From Agrobacterium tumefaciens (GTDB lineage: Bacteria > Pseudomonadota > Alphaproteobacteria > Rhizobiales > Rhizobiaceae): a DNA stretch of 64,000 bases. The stretch's first letter is position 1, and the number at the start of each line of letters is the position of its first letter. The stretch covers positions 62,001-126,000 of the forward strand of contig NZ_WJOK01000015.1 of assembly GCF_009649785.1 (NCBI RefSeq), written 5' to 3'. Of the stretch, positions 8,247-17,019 are shown one piece after another. Under the pieces are notes generated by a model. The model was given only the letters and a program-made list of their open reading frames with translations, ran no database searches and was not told the origin of the DNA. Position numbers and translations under genes: made by a program.

Positions 8247-9158
8247 ATGGCAGCAGCGGCGACATCGATCATCGTTGATTGGGGAACGACATCATTGAGG
8301 GCGGCGCTCGTTGATGAAGGCGGCGAAGAACTCGATCATCTTGAAACCGCCGACGGTATTTCGAGCCTTGGCAAGGGTGAGCACGAGGCGGCGCTGATGG
8401 ATGCACTCGCACCCTGGTTCTCAAGCCATGGGGCCTTGCCCGTCGCCGCACTCGGAATGATCACCAGCCGCAACGGCTGGGTCGAGGTCGCTTATGTGCC
8501 GTGCCCGGCCGGCCCGGCGGAACTTGCCGCCGGCACGGTGCGCAGTTCGCTGCCGAACGGGTCCGATCTCGTCTTCCTGCCCGGTCTGACCGACCCCGCC
8601 CGCCAGCCCTTCCCGGACGTGATGCGCGGCGAAGAAACCCAGATCGTCGGTCACGGCCTTGGCGACGATGCCACCCTCATCATCCCTGGAACACACAGCA
8701 AATGGGCGCGGGTGACGGCGGGAAGGATCGATGGCTTCCAGACATTCGTGACTGGTGAAATCTTCAACCTGCTTATCAATCACTCCTTCATCGCGCGCGG
8801 TTCCACGCAGCCGCCGGTCGATGATCAGGAGGCCTATCGCTGGGGTCTGACTGAGGCAAAACGATCCGCCGCCATGCTGTCGCTGCTGTTTTCGGCGCGA
8901 ACCGGCGGGCTTGCGGGCCGGCTCTCGCCGGATCAGTTGCGATCCTATGTGCGAGGACTGGTCATCGGGCAGGAGTTTCGGCAAGCCCGCGAGGCCGGAT
9001 GGTATGCGGAAGGAGACGAGGCAGCTATCGTCGGCAATGACGGGCTGAACGATCTCTATCTGGTTGCCGCAGATGTGTTCGGGCTCAAGACATCCATGGG
9101 TGCGGATGACGCCCTCACAAAAGGCGCTCTGACTGTCCTGCAGCAAGCGCTTTTATAA
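8247..9158 (+). CDS. dgoK: 2-dehydro-3-deoxygalactonokinase
   Basis: A 303-residue kinase of the DgoK family. It begins with the phosphate-binding strand IIVDWGTTSLRAALVD; DWGTTS is the family hallmark. It continues with MRGEETQIVG and LIIPGTHSKWA, and FVTGEIFNLL near the middle, all typical of KDGal kinases. It phosphorylates 2-keto-3-deoxygalactonate at O6 in the De Ley-Doudoroff pathway. ATG 8247 is chosen for the GAGGAGG nine bases upstream rather than the earlier start at 8181. The partner aldolase (DgoA, KDPGal aldolase) is not in the window. It is divergent from the dehydratase/transport operon. Confidence 0.92.
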   Translation: MAAAATSIIVDWGTTSLRAALVDEGGEELDHLETADGISSLGKGEHEAALMDALAPWFSSHGALPVAALGMITSRNGWVEVAYVPCPAGPAELAAGTVRSSLPNGSDLVFLPGLTDPARQPFPDVMRGEETQIVGHGLGDDATLIIPGTHSKWARVTAGRIDGFQTFVTGEIFNLLINHSFIARGSTQPPVDDQEAYRWGLTEAKRSAAMLSLLFSARTGGLAGRLSPDQLRSYVRGLVIGQEFRQAREAGWYAEGDEAAIVGNDGLNDLYLVAADVFGLKTSMGADDALTKGALTVLQQALL

Positions 9159-9224
9159 CCCTTGCCGATCGCCGGTTGCCGAAATGGCGGCATCCGGCTT
9201 TCAAGACAATCTCTAGGACCAATC

Positions 9225-9851
9225 ATGTACGACTTCCCAGCCAATATCGGCACCAGCCGTCACGAAAACGATATCATTGCCGTTCTGGCCCGCATTCAGC
9301 GCATCGGCCTTCCAGACAATCCGATCGCCTTTTATGGCTCATCCTCGTTTCGAATCTGGAGCTCCGTCACCGAGGATCTCGGCTCGCTGGATATCGTCAA
9401 TCTGGGATTTGGCGGCGGCACTTACCTCTCTGCCAGCCACTACCTCGACCGGCTCCTGGTTCCCTTGAGGCCAGGTAGAGTGGTGCTTTATTTCGGCGAA
9501 AACGATATTGCCAGCGACGGCCTCAAGGCTGAGACGACGCTTGCGCACCTGCAGGATTTGCGCGATCGCATCTCTCGAGCGCTACCGCAGGCGGACGTCT
9601 TTGTTCTGGCGATCAAGCCCAGTCCGGCGCGCTGGATATACCGCCATGAATTCGATCTCTTCAACCAGACGGCGCGCGACTGGTGCAACGGCCGCGAACA
9701 CACGACATGGCTTGATCCGAACGCCGGCCTCATTGGCGAAAATGGCCTGCCGATGTTCCGTTATTATTTACCCGATCTGGTTCACCTGAATACGGCAGGC
9801 TACGCGGTCTGGTCGGAAGCACTTAGAAAAAAGTTAGGTCTGTTGAACTGA
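9225..9851 (+). CDS. SGNH/GDSL-type hydrolase
   Basis: A 208-residue SGNH-fold hydrolase. Block I is FYGSSSFRIW with the nucleophile Ser, block III is YFGENDIASD, and block V is DLVHLNTAGYAVW carrying the catalytic Asp-x-x-His. There is no obvious signal peptide, so it is probably cytoplasmic. Relatives deacetylate sugars or hydrolyse esters. It starts 66 bp after dgoK and probably shares its transcript. A deacetylation step on an incoming sugar would fit the operon but is inferred. ATG 9225 keeps the start close to the conserved first strand. Confidence 0.82.
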   Translation: MYDFPANIGTSRHENDIIAVLARIQRIGLPDNPIAFYGSSSFRIWSSVTEDLGSLDIVNLGFGGGTYLSASHYLDRLLVPLRPGRVVLYFGENDIASDGLKAETTLAHLQDLRDRISRALPQADVFVLAIKPSPARWIYRHEFDLFNQTARDWCNGREHTTWLDPNAGLIGENGLPMFRYYLPDLVHLNTAGYAVWSEALRKKLGLLN

Positions 9852-10021
9852 GACAAGGGGTATCTTTATCTTTTGTTGGCTCCTGTCCCCACCATTGTTC
9901 ACAGGCTGATTTCCATTGGATTTCTAGAGCACGTCCGTTGAACGCGGAATCTCGTTTAGGCCCCCCTTACTGGCGGAATTCTGATTCTAGCGCTCCGACT
10001 GGCGATTTGGTCGCAAGCAAC

Positions 10022-10235
10022 ATGGCCCGAGCTTTCAAAGATGGACCTGCGTAGCCGTGTTCTAGCTGCGTCACGGGATGGCATATCGACGCGCTCAGCA
10101 GCGTCCAGATTTGGGATTGGTGTTTTGACAGCCATCGCGTGGATTGCAAGCGCGCAGGAAAGCCGGCTGACCCCGGCGAAACAGGGACGACCCCGTCCGC
10201 CGGGGCGGCCTCTATCCGGCACTGAAGGATCTTAG
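10022..10235 (+). pseudogene. Remnant of an IS630-family transposase N-terminus
   Basis: From 10041 the reading MDLRSRVLAASRDGIS..., with AASRFGIGVLTAI and AKQGRPRPPG, matches the helix-turn-helix head of IS630-family transposases. The usual preceding MARAF residues are at 10022 in a different frame, so one base has been gained or lost at about 10036-10041. The catalytic DDE part is absent. No intact terminal repeat was identified. Confidence 0.65.
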
Positions 10236-10375
10236 TTGAGCCTACCCGCCCTAGGCGACAGCCAACAATGTGTGCACAGGCTGAAGGACGCAGTCTCGAC
10301 CACCGACGAGGAAACGGTACACCCCGACTGCGACTCCAGAACCGCAGCCAGGTTTTTTCGGGCCATCGTCGAGGC

Positions 10376-10741
10376 TTATTTGCGCTTCCGCCGCAACTCG
10401 TCGCCATGGATGCCAAAGTGCTGGATGATCATATCGACGTTACGGCGGTGCGATTTGAAATAAATATCAAACAGATCACCGAAGACAGGAACACTGCCCA
10501 CAAGAGCATCCATGGCGATGTTGCCAACCATTCGCGCAAGCTTTTCCTGCGGCACACCAAGGCGGCGCGCTTCATTGACGATATAGAGGCCGACAATCGC
10601 GCCCGCACCATCACCAATCAGTGGCAGCAAACCCATGATGGAATCTGCACCAAAACGGATTCCCGTGCCAGGAATGCGGATCGCAGTGTCCATCATACGA
10701 GCGATGCCCGACAGGCCGCAGGCGGCGGAGCCGCTCAGCAC
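10376..10741 (-). CDS. DUF4112 membrane protein
   Basis: A 121-residue protein matching the DUF4112 pattern: RMMDTAIRIPGTGIRFGADSIMGLLPLIGDGAGAI (residues about 15-49), a hydrophobic segment, LYIVNEARRLGVPQEKLARMVGNIAMDAL, and PVFGDLFDIYFKSHRRNVDMI at the end. Two hydrophobic helical stretches suggest an inner-membrane protein. The family has no established function. It stands alone between IS remains and the AI-2E transporter, with no operon partner. Confidence 0.75.
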   Translation of the reverse strand: MLSGSAACGLSGIARMMDTAIRIPGTGIRFGADSIMGLLPLIGDGAGAIVGLYIVNEARRLGVPQEKLARMVGNIAMDALVGSVPVFGDLFDIYFKSHRRNVDMIIQHFGIHGDELRRKRK

Positions 10742-11185
10742 TATCCACGAAGTTGTCCGATGTGCCGTGGGCGTTCCACGTTCTCGCTGTCATACAATCG
10801 TGCTCCATAAAAGAGATATGCCTCAGCCTAATATGAATGGGGATGTGGAGAGTTGCGTTCAAGAGCGTTGCGCAAGCTATCTGCATCCATTGAAACCGAA
10901 CCAGTTACGCTCAATCGCCTCGATCCTGCCTATGTGACAGCACCAATCGCCCGGCATCGCTCAGGCCCTACACCCCTTTTTCGATTCCGATAGGCCACAG
11001 TAATTTTTAAGCAATATTCTCCCTTACATTGACGCTACTACAGGACTGCTAGGTCGAGAGAAAGATGTGAGGCACGCCCTTGCATCTTTAACGTCTTTCG
11101 CGAGTTAAAGCTGATCTTCATAAAGCAGATGCGGACATGGCACATATTTTTTGAGTTCATCGGTGCATCTAAAGGCGGACTGCTG
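10742..11185. other. Intergenic region without a recognised gene
   Basis: About 440 bases between the DUF4112 gene and the AI-2E transporter. Short frames here lack family resemblance. The stretch just before 11186 is more A+T rich than the flanking genes and presumably holds promoters for the two divergent genes, but I could not place convincing boxes. Confidence 0.5.
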
Positions 11186-13132
11186 ATGGACACTGGCGCT
11201 TTAACAACAAACGACATCGGAAAACTTATGGCCGTTTCTCATCAAGGTCCGCTGGCTAACACCAGGCTTTCTGGACGAACGATTCTCATTCTGATTGGCG
11301 TCGCGGTCATCCTGCACGTGGGTCAGGAAATCTTCGTGCCATTAGCCTTGGCTCTCCTCCTGACATTCACTCTGGCACCTATTGTCTCTTTTCTCCGAAA
11401 ACACTCTGTGCCCAAGATTGCCGCCGTTATTTTGGCGGTCGCCTCAGCCTTCATGGCAATTGCGCTGTTCAGTTTCGTCGTCGCCACGCAGGTGACAAAT
11501 CTTGCCGAAAACATCCCGACATATCAGCGCAATATCGTCACCAAGGTTCAGGCGCTCAGCCAAGCCGGATCAGGCAATGGTGTGCTCGAACATCTGAGCA
11601 AGGTTGTCGAGCGTGTCGGCGCCGAGTTGCAGACACGCGCCGTCGAAAGTCAGGACGAGCAGTCGACCGCACCAACCATGCGAGAGCCGATGCCCGTTGA
11701 AATCGTCACGCGATCCCATCCGGTCGAGACACTTGGCAATTTCATTCTTCCGCTTATCAGCCCGTTTGCAACGGCAGGTTTGGTCATCGTTCTTGTGATT
11801 TTCATGTTGATCGAGCGCGAGGACCTTCGCGACAGGTTCATCAGGCTGGTTGGACTTGGTGACCTGCATCGCACGACGGCAGCGCTGCAGGACGCTGGAA
11901 AACGGGTTGGGAAATACCTTCTGATGCAATTGGTGGTAAATGCCCTTTACGCCTTTCCCATCACCATTGGGCTTTGGGTGCTTGGCATTCCGAACGCGAT
12001 CCTGTGGGGTCTGCTGACGCTGGTTCTGCGTTTCGTGCCCTATATTGGTCCCGTTATCGGAATGGTATTGCCGCTGTTCCTCGCCCTTGCAATCTCTCCC
12101 GGCTGGTCGTTGGTCGCGTGGGTCGCGGCACTTTTCATTATCACCGAACTGATCAGCAATAACGTCGTTGAACCTTGGCTTTATGGTAGCCACACCGGCT
12201 TGTCTCCGATGGCGATCATCGTCTCCGCAATCTTCTGGTCTTGGCTCTGGGGACCGCTGGGGTTAATGCTGTCGACACCTCTCACGGTGTGTCTGGTCGT
12301 TCTTGGCAGATATGTCCCCGAGTTCAGTTTTCTGGACGTTCTGCTCGGAAATGAACCAGTCCTCCAACCGCAGGAAAAGCTTTACCAGCGGCTGCTCTCC
12401 GGCGACCCCAACGAAGCGACTGACAACGCCGAAGAGTTTCTCGAAGAGGAATATCTCATCGACTACTATGAAAAAGTTGGTCTTCCTGCCTTGATCCTGG
12501 GCGAAGCGGACCGCCAGCGCGGCGTGATGACAGAGGCTCAGATCGCGCTTCTTGCCTCCAGCGCCCATGCCCTCATTGAAAATCTTGCAGAGATTGCGAG
12601 CGAAGAGGAAAACGAGGGAATGTCGGAAGACGAACAGCCTTCAGCGCCAGAGACCAAAGAGACAATCGCGCTACCGGACGGTAACGGCAGATCAATTCTA
12701 TCACTGGGAGGCAGAGGGGCCATGGACGATGCAGCGTCTGCGATGTTATCGCAAGTTCTCTTGGTTCAGGGTGCGCAGATCAGACAAGCAGACTATACAG
12801 TGATTGAAGGGCGAGATTTGAAGGCTCTGGTGGCTGACGATATCGACACCGTTGTCGTTACGTTTCTCAATGAGAACTCGAAATCGCACGCACGACAGAT
12901 CGTCCGTCGTTTGAAGCGTGTAAGACCTTCTCTTCGTGTCGGCATATTGTTGCCGATGGGAGAAGGCGGGCGCGAAGCGCCAATCGACCCACAAGACATA
13001 AGCGCCGACTTCGTTGCCGCTTCGCTGACGCAGGCCGTCGTGTCAGCCCTGAGCGACACAGGCCCTGTGGCCTTGAAAAGCCCCCTGAGAAAAGTGGCGC
13101 GCCAGCGCCGGGTACAGCCGGTGGCTGCCTGA
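11186..13132 (+). CDS. AI-2E family transporter (PerM/YdiK type) with long C-terminal extension
   Basis: A 648-residue membrane protein. The first 350 residues contain eight or so membrane segments with family motifs such as LGIPNAILWGLLTLVLRFVPYIGPVIG and NNVVEPWLYGSHTGLSPMAII. Some relatives export quorum-signal compounds or act as Na+/H+ antiporters; most are uncharacterised. Beyond about residue 370 there is a soluble region of about 280 residues, acidic in the middle (SEEENEGMSEDEQP) and ending in an alpha/beta stretch. The start at 11186 is preferred to 11129, but no strong ribosome site decides it. A hairpin (GTGGCTGC/GCAGCCAC, 13121-13142) overlaps the stop, without a T run. Confidence 0.85.
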   Translation: MDTGALTTNDIGKLMAVSHQGPLANTRLSGRTILILIGVAVILHVGQEIFVPLALALLLTFTLAPIVSFLRKHSVPKIAAVILAVASAFMAIALFSFVVATQVTNLAENIPTYQRNIVTKVQALSQAGSGNGVLEHLSKVVERVGAELQTRAVESQDEQSTAPTMREPMPVEIVTRSHPVETLGNFILPLISPFATAGLVIVLVIFMLIEREDLRDRFIRLVGLGDLHRTTAALQDAGKRVGKYLLMQLVVNALYAFPITIGLWVLGIPNAILWGLLTLVLRFVPYIGPVIGMVLPLFLALAISPGWSLVAWVAALFIITELISNNVVEPWLYGSHTGLSPMAIIVSAIFWSWLWGPLGLMLSTPLTVCLVVLGRYVPEFSFLDVLLGNEPVLQPQEKLYQRLLSGDPNEATDNAEEFLEEEYLIDYYEKVGLPALILGEADRQRGVMTEAQIALLASSAHALIENLAEIASEEENEGMSEDEQPSAPETKETIALPDGNGRSILSLGGRGAMDDAASAMLSQVLLVQGAQIRQADYTVIEGRDLKALVADDIDTVVVTFLNENSKSHARQIVRRLKRVRPSLRVGILLPMGEGGREAPIDPQDISADFVAASLTQAVVSALSDTGPVALKSPLRKVARQRRVQPVAA

Positions 13133-13398
13133 ACGCAGCCACGAGAAGTCTGTCGATGCTACCAAGGGGCACGCATCTCTTCTCCTGGATCATAACGCAT
13201 AGGACCACCCGAAAGCTTCAGCCCCTGGACTTGCGCACGCTCATCACCGCGCAAACCCGTGTTCTGGAAAAAGCACGATGCATCGATACGAAGATTGAAA
13301 ACGTTACGCGTCTCTAGGTATCTACGGCGAACTAAGAGCAGTCAGGTCTAAAGCTTGACAGTTGCGACATCAAAAGCGGCCTGCGGTTGTGAGACCTT

Positions 13399-13947
13399 TC
13401 AGCTTGGAGTCTCCCCTTGCTGAAACTTGGATTGGAGCCACTGATGTATGGATGACGTTCCCGCCAACAGTGAACCGCCGTCCTTTACAACACCGCCATT
13501 GAGGGAGGTAACAAGCGCTCCGGCTTCCTGGGCAATAATCTTGCCAGCCGCATAGTCGTAATGGCTAAGGCCGTCTTCGAAATAGCCATTTAGCCTGCCC
13601 GCGCCAACATATGCGAGATCGAGCGCGGCCGAGCCGAGTCGGCGGATGCCTGCTGTCTCGTTGGTGATGGTATCAAGGGCCCGGAAGAAACTACTGCGGT
13701 CCATCGACTTCAACTGTCCGTGGATCGGCATAGATAGAGATATGATGGATTCTTCCGGCTTTTTCTCTTCCAACCGTGTCAGTTCCTTACCGTTCATCCG
13801 GGCACCCTGCCCTCGAACTGCCGTGAACATCTCGTCCCGCAATGGGTCAAGGACGACGCCCAGTATTTCGCCATCGTTGTCCGCAAAGAGCGATGCTGAC
13901 AGCAAAATAGGGAATGCCCCAGATCCTGCCGCCGGTTTCGTGGACAC
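13399..13947 (-). pseudogene. Inositol-monophosphatase-family pseudogene, 5' end lost and frameshifted
   Basis: The 182-residue frame keeps the C-terminal half of the family: EILGVVLDPLRDEMFTAV, RRLGSAALDLAYVGAGRLNGYFED and HYDYAAGKIIAQEAGA, the last holding the third metal-site Asp. The N-terminal half with the DPxDGT metal motif is missing. Just upstream, another frame reads GIPYFAVSIAL, which is the normal family sequence. A single missing T in the TTT run at 13885-13887 explains the frame change. Upstream of that the frame closes with a stop. The product would be inactive. Confidence 0.8.
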
Positions 13948-14036
13948 AGAATTAAGGTGTTTCCAATGAAACTGGATCGCGTGAATGCAACGAAGAAAGT
14001 TCAGCTGCGAGTAAAAGCTTGAGACGCTTCAGCAAG

Positions 14037-14921
14037 TCAGTCACGAGGTAACTCCTTCCCTGCGCCAACAGATGTGTCGGCAGGCGCGACCTGTGCGGTT
14101 TTCGCCGTATCGAGCCTTTGCCGAGCTTTCGGAACGATCAGCGGCGTTCCGGACACCGGATCGGAAATGATGACGGCCGGCAGGCCGAAGACGTCTTCCA
14201 CGAGTTTCTCGGTGACGATGGCGGACGGCTTTCCTTCGGCTACGATAGCGCCGTCCTTCATGGCGATCAGGTGCGAGGCGTATCGGCAGGCATGGTTGAG
14301 ATCGTGCAGCACGGCGACGACGGTGCGACCGTGTCGGTTGAGATCGGCCAGCAGATCGAGCAATTCGATCTGGTGGGCGATGTCGAGGAAGGTGGTCGGT
14401 TCGTCCAAGAGCAGGATCGGTGTTTCCTGCGCCAGTAGCATGGCAACCCAGATGCGCTGGCGCTGGCCGCCGGAAAGCTCATCCACCAGACGATCCGACA
14501 GGTCAGTGACGCGAGTTGCTTCCATCGCCTTGACGACGGCTTCCTCGTCGGCCTTCGACCATTGCCGGAAGAATGACTGGTGCGGGTAGCGGCCGCGCGC
14601 CACAAGATCGGCGACGGTGATGCCTCCCGGCGTAACAGACGATTGCGGCAAGAGGCCGAGACACCGAGCCACTTCCTTGACGGCAAGATCAGTGATGCTT
14701 CGTCCATCGAGAATGATCTGACCGACAGAAGGCGCGAGCAGCCGTGACAATGCCCTGAGCAGCGTGGACTTACCGCACGCGTTCGGCCCGACGATGACGG
14801 TGAGGGAGCCATCGGGAATGGCAACCGACAGATTCCGCGAAATCGTTCGCTCGTCATAGCGAAGCGTGACAGCGTCGGCACGCAGTCTGTCAGAAGTGGT
14901 ATGGATGTTGGTAGAGGTCAT
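14037..14921 (-). CDS. Siderophore ABC transporter ATP-binding protein, FecE/FepC type
   Basis: A 294-residue ATPase. It has Walker A GPNACGKSTLLRAL (about 51-64), signature [18 protein letters not shown], Walker B ILLLDEPTTFLDIAHQ and switch His in AVLHDLNHACRY, all in the form typical of iron-siderophore importers. The C-terminal tail beyond residue 260 is variable. It is the last gene of the iron operon and overlaps the preceding permease by 4 bp. It drives inner-membrane uptake through the two FecCD permeases. Confidence 0.93.
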   Translation of the reverse strand: MTSTNIHTTSDRLRADAVTLRYDERTISRNLSVAIPDGSLTVIVGPNACGKSTLLRALSRLLAPSVGQIILDGRSITDLAVKEVARCLGLLPQSSVTPGGITVADLVARGRYPHQSFFRQWSKADEEAVVKAMEATRVTDLSDRLVDELSGGQRQRIWVAMLLAQETPILLLDEPTTFLDIAHQIELLDLLADLNRHGRTVVAVLHDLNHACRYASHLIAMKDGAIVAEGKPSAIVTEKLVEDVFGLPAVIISDPVSGTPLIVPKARQRLDTAKTAQVAPADTSVGAGKELPRD

Positions 14922-15979
14922 TTGCGGCCCTCGCGAATGAGAAGCCAGACAAAGTAAAGGCCGCCGACGCTCACCGTCATCACACCGACAGGAAGCTGGA
15001 CGCCGAAAGCGTGCTGTGCTGCGAAGTCGGCGGCCAGCAGCAAAAGCCCGCCCGTCAATGCGGACGGGATTAGTGCGACACCGGCGGAGCGCGTCAGACG
15101 CCGCGCGATCTGTGGTGCTGCAAGCGCAATGAAGGCGATCGGACCGGATGCGGCCGTGACGATTGCCGTCAGCGCCACCCCGAGCACCGTCAGTAAAAGC
15201 CGCGTCCTGTTTACATTGACGCCGGATGCTCTCGCCGCATCGTCACCCATCTCGAGCTGACGCATCGGCCGGAAAAGGAAGAGTGTCATTGGCACCACGA
15301 TGCACAGCACGACGACGACCAGCAGAAGCTGTTCGAGGCCGAGACCGTTGAGCGAACCCGCTCCCCATATGGCGGCGCTCATCGCCACCTGAAGCTCGGC
15401 TTGGCGAATCATCCATGTATTGAAGGAACCGAGCATGGCCGCCACGCCGATACCGACAATGATCAGCCGGAAGCCCTGCCCACAGCGCAACCACGAGAGA
15501 ATGTAGACGGCCGTGGCGGTGACAATGCCGCCGATCAGCGCACCGGCCGCCGTCTCGTAGTAGCCGCCGGAAAGAAGAAGGATGACGACCAGTGCACCTG
15601 TATAGGAGCCGGCGGAGAAGCCGATGATGTCGGGCGAGCCGAGGGGATTGCGGGTGAGGCTCTGGAAGATCGCGCCGCTCATTCCCAGAGCTCCCCCTAG
15701 CAAGAAAGCGAGCGCCACACGGGGCAGACGCCATTCCACCACGATTATCCGCACCATGTCGTCGCCCTGGCCCGCGAGCGCACCAAGCACTTCAGACAAG
15801 GTGACGGGATATTTACCGACCAGAAGCGATGCCACTGCGATAAAGGCCGCCAGCGTTAGCAGCAGCGTGGCTACAATTAGTGCACGGGCATGAATGAGGA
15901 ACGACAATCGGCCCGAGAGCAGCCGAACCGCGACCAAGGTGCGGCCAAAATCGATCTGCGAAGAAGAGTGAAGCGTCAT
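14918..15979 (-). CDS. FecCD-family siderophore permease (second subunit)
   Basis: A 353-residue inner-membrane permease with nine to ten hydrophobic segments. Family signatures include WRLPRVALAFLLGGALGMSGAIFQSLTRNPLGSPDIIGF and SGPIAFIALAAPQIARRLT. ATG 15979 is chosen because it overlaps the upstream permease stop as ATGA. The frame remains open for 80 codons upstream, but that lies inside the neighbouring gene. It pairs with the permease at 15976-17019 and the FecE-type ATPase. Confidence 0.93.
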   Translation of the reverse strand: MTLHSSSQIDFGRTLVAVRLLSGRLSFLIHARALIVATLLLTLAAFIAVASLLVGKYPVTLSEVLGALAGQGDDMVRIIVVEWRLPRVALAFLLGGALGMSGAIFQSLTRNPLGSPDIIGFSAGSYTGALVVILLLSGGYYETAAGALIGGIVTATAVYILSWLRCGQGFRLIIVGIGVAAMLGSFNTWMIRQAELQVAMSAAIWGAGSLNGLGLEQLLLVVVVLCIVVPMTLFLFRPMRQLEMGDDAARASGVNVNRTRLLLTVLGVALTAIVTAASGPIAFIALAAPQIARRLTRSAGVALIPSALTGGLLLLAADFAAQHAFGVQLPVGVMTVSVGGLYFVWLLIREGRK

Positions 15980-17019
15980 AACCCGCTCGCCTTCTTTCTG
16001 CGTACAAGCAGGATCAGTACCGGAGCACCGATGAAGGCGGTAACGATGCCAGCCTCGAGTTCTCCCGGATAAAGGATCAAACGCCCTGCAACGTCTGCAG
16101 CCAGCAGGAGCAGCGGTGCGTAGATCATCGTCGTAGGAATGATCCAGCGCTGGTCTGGGCCGGTAAACCAGCGCACCACATGCGGCACCATCAGACCGAC
16201 GAAACCGACAGGACCACAAGCAGCCGTGCCCGCACCGGCAAGCAGCGTCACGGCGATAACCGTCATTGTCCTGGCACTAAGAATATTGGCGCCGAGCGAA
16301 CGCGCCAGATCGTCGCCGAGCGCCACGGCGTTCAGTGGCCGGGCGGCAGTCAATGCAATCAAAAGCCCAGCGCCGATAAACGGGGCAACTGTCGTGACAA
16401 TTTCCATATCCCTTCCCGCAATCGAGCCTATCGACCAGAAACGCATGGAATCGAAGGCTTGCGGATCGAGCAGTGTGATAGCGGAACCGATACCGCCGAG
16501 AACGGCCGACAGTGCGACGCCGGCAAGAACCATTCTTACCGGCGTCGCGCCATCCGAGCCGACCGCGCCAAGCGCATAAACCGCGAGCGTGACCGTGATA
16601 GCCCCCAGAAATGCAAACCAGAGATAGGAGTCTATGGAATAGAGGCCGAGCATACCGACCGCGAGTGTCACGAAGAAGGCGGTACCGGCATTGACGCCCA
16701 GTAAACCCGGGTCAGCCAGAGGGTTGCGCGTTGCCGCCTGGATCAGTGCACCAGATACACCAAAAGCCGCACCGCAAAGCAGACCAAGCAAGGTTCTCGG
16801 AAGGCGGTAATCATGCACTATGATGTGCTCCGCAAGGTTGGTGTCATAGGTGAACAGAGCTTCCAAAACCGTCAAAATGGCGATTGGCCGTGCTCCGATC
16901 GAAAGGCTGATCAGCGTCATGGCACCCAAAAGGACAAGACCGGCCACCAGACCGAACAGCCGTGGCATAATCCCGGCCAAGCCGCATTTTTCTTGATGGG
17001 TAGGGACAACGGTACTCAT
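15976..17019 (-). CDS. FecCD-family siderophore permease (first subunit)
   Basis: A 347-residue polytopic membrane protein with the motif DYRLPRTLLGLLCGAAFGVSGALIQAATRNPLADPGLLG and, near the C-terminus, CGPVGFVGLMVPHVVRW. Start ATG 17019 overlaps the stop of the siderophore-interacting protein (ATGA), so an upstream extension of 40 codons is rejected. It forms the heterodimeric channel with the next permease, for transport of an Fe3+-siderophore from the periplasmic binding protein to the cytoplasm. Confidence 0.93.
   Translation of the reverse strand: MSTVVPTHQEKCGLAGIMPRLFGLVAGLVLLGAMTLISLSIGARPIAILTVLEALFTYDTNLAEHIIVHDYRLPRTLLGLLCGAAFGVSGALIQAATRNPLADPGLLGVNAGTAFFVTLAVGMLGLYSIDSYLWFAFLGAITVTLAVYALGAVGSDGATPVRMVLAGVALSAVLGGIGSAITLLDPQAFDSMRFWSIGSIAGRDMEIVTTVAPFIGAGLLIALTAARPLNAVALGDDLARSLGANILSARTMTVIAVTLLAGAGTAACGPVGFVGLMVPHVVRWFTGPDQRWIIPTTMIYAPLLLLAADVAGRLILYPGELEAGIVTAFIGAPVLILLVRRKKASGL

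Noticed and set aside
13121-13142. Hairpin GTGGCTGC/GCAGCCAC at the end of the AI-2E gene as a terminator
   Set aside because: It is a perfect stem but overlaps the stop codon and has no following T run, so I did not list it as a terminator.
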